Shown here in pieces: positions 55,903 to 63,535 of a DNA stretch of 64,000 bases. The stretch is taken from NCBI RefSeq assembly GCF_035918015.1, contig NZ_CP109132.1, positions 4,712,001-4,776,000 on the forward strand. Reading direction: 5' to 3'. Source of the stretch: Streptomyces sp. NBC_01754 (GTDB taxonomy: Bacteria > Actinomycetota > Actinomycetes > Streptomycetales > Streptomycetaceae). Both the position numbers and the translations under genes were made by a program. The stretch's first letter is position 1. The number at the start of each line of letters is the position of its first letter. The notes beneath the pieces are model-generated. The model saw only the letters and a program-made list of their open reading frames with translations, was not told the origin of the DNA and searched no databases.

Positions 55903-57109
55903 CGAGGTACACCCCCGCCGCCAGTACCACCAGCGCCCCGGCGACGACCGACAGCGCGATCCACACCCCGGAACCCGCGGGGGCGGCGGCGACGCTGGTC
56001 CCGACGGCCGCCTGCTTGTCCTCGGCCCCGTCCGGCGTCTTGTTCGCCCCGGCGGCGGGCTCGTTGCCCTTTCCGGCGCCGGTGACGGCGGACTTCGGCG
56101 GCACCAGCGTGCCGACCGGCTTCACCTTGCCGGTCGCCGAGAACCCCCAGTCCAGCAGGGACGCGGCCTCCTTGTAGACGGCGTGGCTCACCTCGTCGTC
56201 GGGGTGCATGACGGTGACCAGGAGCACCCGCCCGTCACGCTCGGCGACACCGGTGAAGGTGTTGCCCGCCTGGGTGGTGTAGCCGTTCTTCACGCCCGCG
56301 ATACCCGGGTACTGGCCCACGCCGTCGGCGCCGGTGAGCAGCCGGTTGGTGTTCTGGATCCCGAAGGACTTCCGCTTCTTGCCCTTCTTCTGCTCTCCGG
56401 GGAACTGCGCGGTGGCCGTCGCGGCGTATTCGCGGAAGGCCGCCTTCTGTAGCCCGCTACGGGCGAACAGCGTCAGGTCGTACGCGCTGGAGACCTGGTT
56501 CCGGGCGTCGTAGCCGTCCGGGGAGACGACCTTGGTGTCGAGTGCCTGGAGCTCCTCCGCGTGCCGCTGCATCGCCGCGACCGTCGCGTCCACGCCGCCG
56601 TACATCGACGACAGCACGTGCACCGCGTCGTTGCCCGACTGGAGGAACACTCCCAGCCACAGGTCGTGGACGGTGTAGGTGTGGTCCTCCTTGACCCCCA
56701 CCAGGCTGCTGCCCTCCCCGATCCCGGCCAGCTCCTGGTCGGTCACCAGGTGGCTCGTGGTCGGCTGGAGGGCAGGCAGGACCGTGTCGGCGAAGAGCAT
56801 CTTCAGGGTGGACGCCGGCGGCAGCCGCCAGTGGGAGTTGTGCGCCGCGAGCACGTCGCCGTTCTCCGCGTCCGCGACGATCCACGACCGGGCGGTGAGG
56901 TCCTTCGGCAGCACCGGCGCGCCCGGCCCCAGGTCGGCCTGGGTGCCCACGGCGCCCAGCCGCTCCCCTCCCACGATGGACATGGGACCGGTCGGCTTGG
57001 GCTGTTTGCCGTCTTTGTCCTTGTCGGCTGCCCAAGCCGGACTGAGAGCGCAAACGGACAGCAAAGCGGCAGAGAGGACCGTCGCGACGGTCTTTTTTAG
57101 AGCAGGCAC
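55850..57109 (-). CDS. D-alanyl-D-alanine carboxypeptidase (PBP5/S11 family)
   Basis: Exported enzyme of 419 residues trimming the terminal D-Ala of peptidoglycan peptides. It has a signal peptide (VPALKKTVATVLSAALLSVC), then the three S11 motifs: SxxK as PPASTLKMLF, SxN as QSGNDAV, and KxG as GVKNGYTTQAG. A Thr/Ala/Pro-rich linker and a C-terminal membrane helix (WIALSVVAGALVVLAAGVYLV) with an RRW tail anchor it outside the membrane. The GTG at 57109 was chosen because the signal peptide begins there. It has no Shine-Dalgarno, but TACGTT (57117-57122) lies seven bases upstream, so leaderless translation is likely. Confidence 0.85.
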   Translation of the reverse strand: MPALKKTVATVLSAALLSVCALSPAWAADKDKDGKQPKPTGPMSIVGGERLGAVGTQADLGPGAPVLPKDLTARSWIVADAENGDVLAAHNSHWRLPPASTLKMLFADTVLPALQPTTSHLVTDQELAGIGEGSSLVGVKEDHTYTVHDLWLGVFLQSGNDAVHVLSSMYGGVDATVAAMQRHAEELQALDTKVVSPDGYDARNQVSSAYDLTLFARSGLQKAAFREYAATATAQFPGEQKKGKKRKSFGIQNTNRLLTGADGVGQYPGIAGVKNGYTTQAGNTFTGVAERDGRVLLVTVMHPDDEVSHAVYKEAASLLDWGFSATGKVKPVGTLVPPKSAVTGAGKGNEPAAGANKTPDGAEDKQAAVGTSVAAAPAGSGVWIALSVVAGALVVLAAGVYLVNRRWPLPDLARRLPRR

Positions 57110-57230
57110 GGTCGGAAACGTACATGGCCTGGTGATGGATCGGGGCCCGGATGGCCTGACCCGCCGCGCATACCGCCGGGACAGCCCACCCCGGGCGAGG
57201 GCCGCCGAGCGCGGTGGCGATACTGATTCC

Positions 57231-57335
57231 ATGAAGCTCAGCCGCCCCGTCTCCTGGTTCCTGCTCGCGTTCGGGGTGTGGAACTGGTTCATCTGGATCA
57301 CTTTCTATGGGCAACTAACCAGTAGAGCTTGGTAG
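57231..57335 (+). pseudogene. Truncated small membrane-protein gene at an integration site
   Basis: The first 25 codons, MKLSRPVSWFLLAFGVWNWF then IWITF, match the N-terminus of the Streptomyces membrane protein known in S. coelicolor as SCO4848. After ATCACTTTC the reading changes to YGQLTSRAW and stops at 57335. The break lies exactly at the sequence I remember as the phiBT1 attB core. The missing remainder should lie beyond the far end of the element, outside this window. The 34-residue remnant is unlikely to work. Confidence 0.8.
57283..57305. mobile_element. Attachment-site junction (attL or attR) of a phiBT1-type element
   Basis: The stretch from CTGGTTCATCTGG to ATCACTTTC matches the phiBT1 attB core GTGATCCAGATGA in reverse orientation, as I recall it. 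Host homology stops at 57305 and the integrase gene begins 65 bases later. The next bases hold a 10-bp direct repeat (GTAGAGCTT at 57322-57330 and 57332-57340) that could be an arm of attP. Confidence 0.75.
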
Positions 57336-57369
57336 AGCTTCAAGAACAGAAAAGAGCAGGTGAGAGACC

Positions 57370-59112
57370 TTGACCCCGTTCGTGTCGGCCGTCGGATCCG
57401 AACAACTCGACACGGTGCGAGTCGCCGTGTACGCGCGCCAGAGCAAGGCCCGCCCGGACTCGTCCGAGGCGTCCCCAGAGGCACAGCTCGCGGCCGGTGA
57501 GGCGCTGGCGGCGAGCCGGGGATGGGAGGTCGTTCACGCCTTCAAAGACGTCGGAAGGTCCGGTTGGGATCCAAACGCGGTCCGCCCGGCTTTCGAAGAC
57601 CTCATGTCCGCCGTGCGCGCGGGTGAGGTCGACGTGGTGGTGGTCAACGAGCTGTCGCGGCTGACCCGCAAGGGCGCGCATGACGCGCTGGACATCGACA
57701 AGGAGTTCAAGAAGTACGGCGTTCGCTTCGTCTCCGTACTCGAACCCTTCCTAGACACGTCGAACCCGATCGGCGTCGCGATCTTCGCGCTGATCGCGGC
57801 ACTCGCGAAGCAGGACAGCGACATCAAGGCGGAGCGCCTGCGCGGAGCCAAGGACGAGATCAAGGCGGTCGGTGGCCGGCACTCCAGCTCCGCCCCGTAC
57901 GCGATGCGGGCTGTCCGCGAGAAGATCGGCAACCTTGTCGTGTCGGTCCTTGAGCCGGACGAGGACAACCCGGAGCACGTCGAAATCGTCGAGCGCATGA
58001 TCGAGATGTCGTTCGCCGGGATCTCCGACAACAAGATCGCGACGACGCTGGCGTCAGAGGACGTACCGGCGCCCGGAGAGGCCGAACGACGAGCCACCGA
58101 CAAGCGGATGCAGTCCATCAAGAAGCGCCGCGTGTCGACGGATGACAGCCCGATCCGCTGGCGAGCCCAGACAGTCCGCTGGATCCTCTCCCACCCGGCC
58201 ATCGGAGGCTTCGCCAGCGAACGAGTGAAGCGGGGCAAGGCGTACGTGAACGTGATCGCCAGGAACGAGGCAGGGGTACCGCTGACGCCCCACCGGGGAG
58301 TCATCGAGGGGGCCCGGTGGTTGGAACTCCAGGAGCGGCGAAGCAAGCGCACGAAGACCAACAGGCAGCCCGGCGGCGAGGCCACGCCCACCCTCCTGAG
58401 CGGCTGGCGCTTCACAACCTGCGGGATCTGCTCGGGCTCCATGGGCCAGAGCAAGAACAACGGCGGGCAGGACTACTACATGTGCGCCAACCCCAAGGGC
58501 CACGGCGGCCTGAGCATCAAACGCGACCAGCTTGACGACTACGTGGCGGGCTGTGTCTGGGCACGGCTCCACGCTGCGGACATCGACGACGAAGAGGACA
58601 GGGGATGGCTCGCGGAGGCGGCACTCCGATTCGCCCTACAGCGTGACCTGTCCGGAGTCCAGGAGGAGCGGCGCGAGACGGAAGCGCACCTTGAGCACGT
58701 CCGGAACTCCATCGCCGAACTCCAGGCCGACCGCAAGGCGGGGCTGTACCGAGGGCGCGACGAACTGACCATGTGGCGCGCGACAATGACGCAATACCGG
58801 AGCTTCGAGGACCAGTGCACGGCCAAGTTGGAAGAACTGAGCGAGCTGACCACCGCAGCGATCAGGGTTCCGTCGGAATGGCATGAACCGGGGGAGAACC
58901 CGCTGGGCTCTGGTTCCCCGTGGGCTGGGTGGGACGTGTTCAAGCGCCGCGAGTTCCTCGACCTCTTCCTTGAGGGCGTCTCCGTCGGCCCTGGCCGGGA
59001 CCCTGAGACCCGGAAGTACATCGCGGTCGAGGACCGGGTGACGCTGAACTGGCGTCGCCTTGAGTCGGATGAGGACCACGAGGACGACGAGGAATCGCTG
59101 GCTGCCCTCTGA
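57370..59112 (+). CDS. int: Large serine recombinase (phiBT1-type integrase)
   Basis: Integrase of 580 residues that recombines attP with attB. The catalytic Ser lies in VAVYARQSKARPD. VGRSGWDPN, VVVVNELSRLTRKGAHDAL and ALIAALAKQDSD follow in the catalytic domain and its long helix. The recombinase domain has RWRAQTVRWILSHPAIGGF, and a zinc ribbon CGICSGSMG ... YMCANPKGHGG precedes a coiled-coil motif and C-terminal part. It matches the phiBT1 integrase as I remember it along its whole length, and it sits at the matching target gene. The TTG at 57370 has AGGTGAG five bases upstream. It probably also needs a directionality factor not seen here. Confidence 0.93.
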   Translation: MTPFVSAVGSEQLDTVRVAVYARQSKARPDSSEASPEAQLAAGEALAASRGWEVVHAFKDVGRSGWDPNAVRPAFEDLMSAVRAGEVDVVVVNELSRLTRKGAHDALDIDKEFKKYGVRFVSVLEPFLDTSNPIGVAIFALIAALAKQDSDIKAERLRGAKDEIKAVGGRHSSSAPYAMRAVREKIGNLVVSVLEPDEDNPEHVEIVERMIEMSFAGISDNKIATTLASEDVPAPGEAERRATDKRMQSIKKRRVSTDDSPIRWRAQTVRWILSHPAIGGFASERVKRGKAYVNVIARNEAGVPLTPHRGVIEGARWLELQERRSKRTKTNRQPGGEATPTLLSGWRFTTCGICSGSMGQSKNNGGQDYYMCANPKGHGGLSIKRDQLDDYVAGCVWARLHAADIDDEEDRGWLAEAALRFALQRDLSGVQEERRETEAHLEHVRNSIAELQADRKAGLYRGRDELTMWRATMTQYRSFEDQCTAKLEELSELTTAAIRVPSEWHEPGENPLGSGSPWAGWDVFKRREFLDLFLEGVSVGPGRDPETRKYIAVEDRVTLNWRRLESDEDHEDDEESLAAL

Positions 59113-59576
59113 CTCCTCCCCACAGCCCCGGCAGTCCCTTGCAGACCGCCGGGGCTTCGCTGTGCCCGCAGTTAGCCGACCAGCGGGCGGAGCCATGGTG
59201 GGGCCGCTCAACAGCGAGGGGCGAAAGGGTGTTGGGGGTGTCGAACTTCGACTGTTTTTGGGGAAGCTAAGAAAAACCTAGAGAGAAGAGAGCAGGGGGT
59301 CTCTGTCGTCACCCTCAACACCCCTTCGCTGCCCTCCGTCCACTCGACGGTGGCTGCCGAGGATTCCGACACATTGAAATGTTGCCTGCATCACACTTGG
59401 TGTCCGATTCGTCTGACCTGAATAGTTTTGCGGACAACCCTTGGTCCCTACTGTCCGTGAACCAGGAAGCGGCCCAGTCTCGGGGGTCACCGGCCCCGGA
59501 GCGTGCGGGCAACTTCCGTCCACACGAACCACGTTCAGGGCCCGTTGCGGCGCCTGAAACTCGCCTGAGAGGCGCG
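59113..59576. other. 464-bp region after the integrase without a believable gene
   Basis: It is AT-rich in parts: TTTTTGGGG and AAGAAAAACC at 59250-59280. TGTCCG at 59400-59405 and CGGACA further on near 59433-59438 form an inverted repeat around an AT-rich segment with TAGTTTTG, which may be a promoter-operator for the next gene. Minus-strand frames here have poor codon use. Confidence 0.3.
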
Positions 59577-59918
59577 ATGGGCACCACACGACACATCGAG
59601 GTCTGCGTGCTGCTGCGACGCGCTGAGAGCGCCGCACGGGACGCACTGAACGGCGACCAGGCCGCCGCACGTACAACGCTCGCCCTCGTGGCCGACGCGC
59701 GGCAGCGCGCCGAGGATACGGGTTCCGGCATCTGCGCACACCCGAACTGCTCGAACGAACTGCACTACGTCGGGCGGGGGCGTCGCCCGTTCTACTGCTC
59801 GGCGGACTGCCGCACGGACATATACCAGGCCACGCAGATGGCTGCGCGAGCGCTGATCAACGCCCCGGAAGGTATTCCTGCGCAGAGCCGACCTTCTATA
59901 CATCAGGCAATGACCTGA
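59577..59918 (+). CDS. Small zinc-ribbon protein
   Basis: Protein of 113 residues. The N-terminal half is helical (VCVLLRRAESAARDAL). The C-terminal half has four cysteines in CAHPNC and FYCSADC around a GRGRRP turn, a zinc ribbon typical of small DNA-binding proteins in actinobacterial mobile elements. GAGAGG lies four bases before the ATG at 59577. Role unknown, possibly regulation of the element. Confidence 0.55.
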   Translation: MGTTRHIEVCVLLRRAESAARDALNGDQAAARTTLALVADARQRAEDTGSGICAHPNCSNELHYVGRGRRPFYCSADCRTDIYQATQMAARALINAPEGIPAQSRPSIHQAMT

Positions 59919-59986
59919 ACTCTGTTTCTCCCCTGACGTGATGCACGCAGGGGCTTTTTCATGCCCTAACGCGCAACAAGGAAGTA

Positions 59987-60226
59987 ATGATGAATGAATT
60001 TCTCGACCGTGCCGAGTTCCTGGACGGAAAGCGGGATAGGGGACGGATTCGCGCCGACGCATTCAAGCGAGATGAGCGCATGGAAGCGCTCGTCGAACTG
60101 CGCGACTCTCGCCCCGAGGTATTCGAGACGCTGGGAACTTCCGTACGGATGGGCCTTGGCTACTACGAGAACGACAAGAGGATTGCAGCCGAGCGCGGCC
60201 GCGACGTGACGAAGGGGAGCAACTGA
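59987..60226 (+). CDS. Hypothetical protein, 79 residues
   Basis: Charged helical protein (FLDGKRDRGRIRADAFKRDERMEALVEL in two helices, FLDGKRDRGRIRADAF and DERMEALVELRDSRPEVF) with no recognised family. AAGGAAG precedes the ATG at 59987, which is followed by a second ATG. It begins a run of four closely spaced genes (gaps of 2 bases, then an 11-base overlap) that form an operon. Confidence 0.6.
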   Translation: MMNEFLDRAEFLDGKRDRGRIRADAFKRDERMEALVELRDSRPEVFETLGTSVRMGLGYYENDKRIAAERGRDVTKGSN

Positions 60227-60228
60227 TT

Positions 60229-60726
60229 ATGGCGACCGACATTCAGAAGGCAGTCGAGCGAGTCGCAAAGCTGCGGGCACAGGCAGAGAAGGCATCCGCC
60301 CCGCTTGCGGACGCCGAAGCACAGTTGCGGGCAGCGCAGGAGGCGGAATCGGCGCGGCGTGCGGAACGAGCCGCAGAGTACAACCGTGAGGTTGTCGAGA
60401 CGTGGCGCGAGCGCGCCGACGATGTGACCAACTCCGGTGACACCGCGCGAGAAACCTTCCTCACTGCCCTTTCCGCAGAGCCCTGGTTCGCGGCTTACGT
60501 CGAATACCGGGCAGCCCGCCACAAGCGCGGGCGCGTACTGACCGAGGCGCAGCGCGCGCAGACCGCATTGGGCGAGGTGCAGACCGTTCCCGAACAGCGC
60601 TGGTATGACGCAAGGCTGTTGGAAGACATGGTGTCGCACGCTGACCGAAAGGCTGCCGAACTCGGCGCAGAGTTCGACCAGGAACTGGCCGACAAGCGCG
60701 ACACCTACATTTTGGGAACGGACTGA
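60229..60726 (+). CDS. Coiled-coil hypothetical protein
   Basis: Protein of 165 residues. The N-terminal 60 are an Ala/Glu/Lys/Arg heptad coiled coil (VERVAKLRAQAEKASAPL), and two more long helices follow. No catalytic motif and no family recognised. It starts two bases after the preceding stop. Phage genomes often carry such small coiled-coil proteins near the DNA-packaging or early regions. Confidence 0.6.
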   Translation: MATDIQKAVERVAKLRAQAEKASAPLADAEAQLRAAQEAESARRAERAAEYNREVVETWRERADDVTNSGDTARETFLTALSAEPWFAAYVEYRAARHKRGRVLTEAQRAQTALGEVQTVPEQRWYDARLLEDMVSHADRKAAELGAEFDQELADKRDTYILGTD

Positions 60727-60728
60727 CC

Positions 60729-60986
60729 ATGGCGACTGACGCACTCGATCCCGGACCGAATGGGGATTACCCGTACTTCCCGCGCGATACCGAGGGCCGC
60801 CCCATGTGGTCCGACTCGCCGAGGGGAAACCCCGAAGGCGGGACCGTCATTCCACGCGGGATTCAGTACATGCGCGATCCGGGCGACCCTCGCCGGCTCA
60901 CGGCCCTGGATCTCATACCCCGCCTTCCGGACGGGGCCGTAATCGACCCTCCGGATATCCCGCCGGATATCCCACATGCCGCGTAA
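60729..60986 (+). CDS. Hypothetical Pro/Asp-rich protein, 85 residues
   Basis: Small acidic protein rich in Pro, Asp and Gly (DPGPNGDYPYFP, DPPDIPPDIPHAA), probably extended rather than folded. It lies two bases after the previous gene and overlaps the HNH endonuclease start by 11 bases. Family unknown. Confidence 0.5.
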   Translation: MATDALDPGPNGDYPYFPRDTEGRPMWSDSPRGNPEGGTVIPRGIQYMRDPGDPRRLTALDLIPRLPDGAVIDPPDIPPDIPHAA

Positions 60987-61368
60987 GCCCCGTACCCTCT
61001 GCCCGGTACCCGGGTGTCCCGAGCTGACGGCAGGGGGCCGCTGCAAGGCACACCAGCGGCAGGCGAATAAGGACCGTGCCTCACGTGGTGGCACTGTGTA
61101 CACCACGCAGTGGCAGCACACTCGACGCGCTTACCTGTACGCCAATCCGTGGTGCGTGCTCTGTGGCCAGTCCGCGAATGTGGCTGACCATTTCCCGCTC
61201 AGTCGACGCGAGTTGATATCACGCGGTGAGGCGAACCCGGACGCGTGGAAGCACCTTCGGCCGCTCTGCTCGAAATGCCATAACCGCGAGACAGCACGCA
61301 ATCAACCTGGCGGATTCGCTGCCGAAGCACGTTCACGGCGTGAGGCGTCCGAGCGTCCGCCGTTCTGA
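60976..61368 (+). CDS. HNH endonuclease
   Basis: Protein of 130 residues. An N-terminal CPVPGCPEL and GRCKAH pair likely binds zinc. The HNH core runs from YANPWCVLCGQ through VADHFPLSR to LCSKCHNRETARN, giving the Cys pairs and the catalytic His and Asn. In tailed phages such an HNH protein usually lies beside the small terminase gene and helps DNA packaging. Here no terminase follows; instead a minus-strand gene and an IS lie next, so the packaging region may have been interrupted or is absent. Confidence 0.85.
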   Translation: MPRKPRTLCPVPGCPELTAGGRCKAHQRQANKDRASRGGTVYTTQWQHTRRAYLYANPWCVLCGQSANVADHFPLSRRELISRGEANPDAWKHLRPLCSKCHNRETARNQPGGFAAEARSRREASERPPF

Positions 61369-61478
61369 CCAGGGGGGACTCCCGATCCCTCACGTTCCAG
61401 AGCGGGCGGGAGGCAAAAAACTCGCATGGCTCATTGGGGCGTTTCGGTGGGCCTTAGTGCCGCCCTCGAAGACGTTTA

Positions 61479-62123
61479 TTACTCCGGCGCTGGGTCAAGG
61501 CTGGGTGGTTCAGTGTCTACCACCCTCCTCAACTCCAACTCGTTTCTAATCTGTTCCGCAAGGAAGCTCAATGCGCCCGCTTGCTTCTCCTGAGCCTTTG
61601 TCGACTTCTTTGCCTGCTCAGCCATGACGTGAGTGCTCCACTCCAATGACTCTCTATCGAGCCCGGTGCTGCGTTGAACCTCTAGGTCGATGATGTAAGT
61701 CAAGGTCTCTACCTTGCCGAACGGGCCGAATGAGTCGACCGTCACGGTATAAAGCAGAGGAAGGTCGGAGTCGAAGAACTTGAAGCCAGCGTCAAGGTTG
61801 AAAAGGAGATTCCGCTTAGGTGGAAGCGTCGGAATCTTTCTTGTGATTGCGCGATTTATGACGACATCTCGTTCCTCGCCCCGGGTGGTTCTCAAGGGCG
61901 GATCGATCGTGATCTGCACGTCGCGCGCCAGCGTTGGGCCAATGTTCTCAATAGAGAAGACCATGAGTGAGGACCCTGGCACCCTGGGTCGAATATCGGC
62001 GATCACGTACGGCTCTGCTTGTTCGCGCTGCGATTTTTCCGTGAGCGCGTTGGCTCTGGCTGCCGTCGCTTTCTGTCTGTGGCTGTAAATGAATGTCGTC
62101 AGTGCCGTGGGGACGGAGATCAC
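61479..62123 (-). pseudogene. Probable membrane-anchored protein, 5' end interrupted by IS
   Basis: Open frame of 214 codons in AT-richer DNA. The visible start would be a GTG at 62123, one base outside the IS target. Its first residues (ISVPTALTTFIY) are hydrophobic but too short for a membrane helix. If the IS is removed and one TA restored, the frame continues upstream as GTLLV, completing a 17-residue helix. The rest is soluble, with VIADIRPRVPGSSLMVFSIE and a beta-rich middle part. I do not recognise a family. It is therefore probably a truncated gene, though a short GTG-started version cannot be excluded. Confidence 0.5.
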
Positions 62124-63211
62124 TAGTGTCCTGAGTCGTTAATTCGTGTGCAGTATGCGGCGAGGGTGTCGAGGATGTCGTCGGCGGTCTTCGTCCAGAT
62201 GAACGGCTTGGGGTTCTTGTTCCACTCGTTGATCCAGCGGCGGATGTCGCGTTCGAGCTCGACGACGCTGCGGTGAGCCGAGCGGCGGAGTTTGCGGCAG
62301 GTCAGTTCGGCGAACCAGCGCTCGACGAGGTTGAGCCATGAGGCGGAGGTGGGGGTGAAGTGCAGGTGGAAGCGGGGGTGCCGCAGCAGCCACTTCTTGA
62401 CCGGCTCGGTTTTGTGGGTGGCGTAGTTGTCCAGGATCAGGTGGAGTTCGAGGTTCTTGGGGACGGCGGCGTCGATGACCTTCAGGAAACGGAGGAACTC
62501 CTGGTGGCGATGGCGGCGGTAGTGCTGGGCGATGACCGAGCCGGAGGCGATGTCCAGGGCCGCGAACAGGCTGGTCGTGCCGTGCCGGACGTAGTCGTGG
62601 GTCATCTTCGCCGGCGTGGCCGGGGCCATCGGCAGCACTGGCTGGGTCCGGTCCAGGGCCTGTATCTGCGACTTCTCGTCCACCGCCAGGACCAGCGCGT
62701 TCTCGGGCGGGGAGAGGTAGATGCCCACCACGTCGCGGACTTTGGTCACGAACTGCGGGTCGGTCGACAGCTTCCAGGTCTCCACGATGTGCGGCTTGAG
62801 GCCGAAGGCCCGCCAGATCCGCGAGACGGCCGACTGCGACATTCCTGCGGCCTCGGCCATCGAACGCGTCGACCAGTGCGAATCACCCGTCGGCGGCGCC
62901 TGATCCAGGGTCCTGGTGACCAGCGCCTCGACCTGCTCGTCCGTGATCTTTCGCGGCGCCCCCGAACGGGGCCGGTCCACCAGGCCCTCCAGCCGGTCCG
63001 CGGCGAACCGGGCCCGCCACTTGCGTGCGGTCTCCCGCGAGACACCGAGATCCTGCGCGACCTGCGCGTTTGGCCGGCCCTCCGCGCACGCCAGCACGAT
63101 CCTCGACCGCAGCACCAACGCCTGAGACGCCGTCTGCTTGCGCAACCAGCCCCGCAGCACCCGGCGTTCGTGATCGGACAACTCCAGCGACAGCGGCTTC
63201 GGACCAGGCAT
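62123..63211 (-). CDS. IS630-family transposase
   Basis: Transposase of 362 residues. An N-terminal helix-turn-helix (VAQDLGVSRETARKWRARF) and a second one (MAEAAGMSQSAVSRIWRAFG) bind the ends. The DDE core has Asp in LAVDEKSQIQAL, Asp in LILDNYATHKT, and Glu in SWLNLVERWFAELT. It is full length and looks active. The ATG at 63211 was chosen over an adjacent TTG. The last sense codon is the terminal CAC of the IS; the TAG stop consists of the duplicated TA plus one flanking base, so it is supplied by the target. Confidence 0.9.
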   Translation of the reverse strand: MPGPKPLSLELSDHERRVLRGWLRKQTASQALVLRSRIVLACAEGRPNAQVAQDLGVSRETARKWRARFAADRLEGLVDRPRSGAPRKITDEQVEALVTRTLDQAPPTGDSHWSTRSMAEAAGMSQSAVSRIWRAFGLKPHIVETWKLSTDPQFVTKVRDVVGIYLSPPENALVLAVDEKSQIQALDRTQPVLPMAPATPAKMTHDYVRHGTTSLFAALDIASGSVIAQHYRRHRHQEFLRFLKVIDAAVPKNLELHLILDNYATHKTEPVKKWLLRHPRFHLHFTPTSASWLNLVERWFAELTCRKLRRSAHRSVVELERDIRRWINEWNKNPKPFIWTKTADDILDTLAAYCTRINDSGH

Positions 63212-63254
63212 CAACCCACTCTATAACCGCCCGCAGACTTACGACTCAGGACAC
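62126..63254 (-). mobile_element. IS630-family insertion sequence, 1129 bp
   Basis: Perfect 14-bp terminal inverted repeats are GTGTCCTGAGTCGT at 62126-62139 and its complement at 63241-63254. A TA dinucleotide flanks each end (62124-62125 and 63255-63256), the target duplication of IS630/Tc1-type elements, within a CTAG target. The IS lies within the integrated element, so it arrived later. Confidence 0.9.
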
Positions 63255-63268
63255 TAGGAGAGTGCCCA

Positions 63269-63535
63269 ATGGCCCTACAGTTCCTGGGGATTTGGCCCAA
63301 CACCCCCGATGACGGGTCGCCCACGATCTGGCTGGACGACACGACCGGTGACCTCATCATTCAGTCATGGAAGGCTGACGCGGAGACGATCCGGCAGGCG
63401 CAGGAAGTCGGCTCGGTGCCGGGTCACTCGACGGACGTGCCGGACCACGAGACCGTGATCCGGCTCCCTGCGAACATGCTCCAGTTCATTCCCCGTCCGG
63501 ACAGTGAGGGCAACGGTGGCAACAGCGGTACGTGA
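63269..63535 (+). CDS. Small partner of the DUF6879 protein
   Basis: Protein of 88 residues beginning ALQFLGIWPNTPDDGSPTIW and including LIIQSWKADAET and HETVIRLPANML. This pattern is common in short Streptomyces proteins encoded just before a DUF6879 gene, often near an XRE regulator. Its ribosome site GGAGAG begins at 63257, immediately after the IS target TA, so the IS has removed or replaced its upstream region. The stop lies 20 bases inside the next gene. Confidence 0.7.
   Translation: MALQFLGIWPNTPDDGSPTIWLDDTTGDLIIQSWKADAETIRQAQEVGSVPGHSTDVPDHETVIRLPANMLQFIPRPDSEGNGGNSGT

Noticed and set aside
57231..57335. tRNA-gene integration site
   Set aside because: No tRNA sequence; a large serine integrase of this type targets a protein-coding gene.
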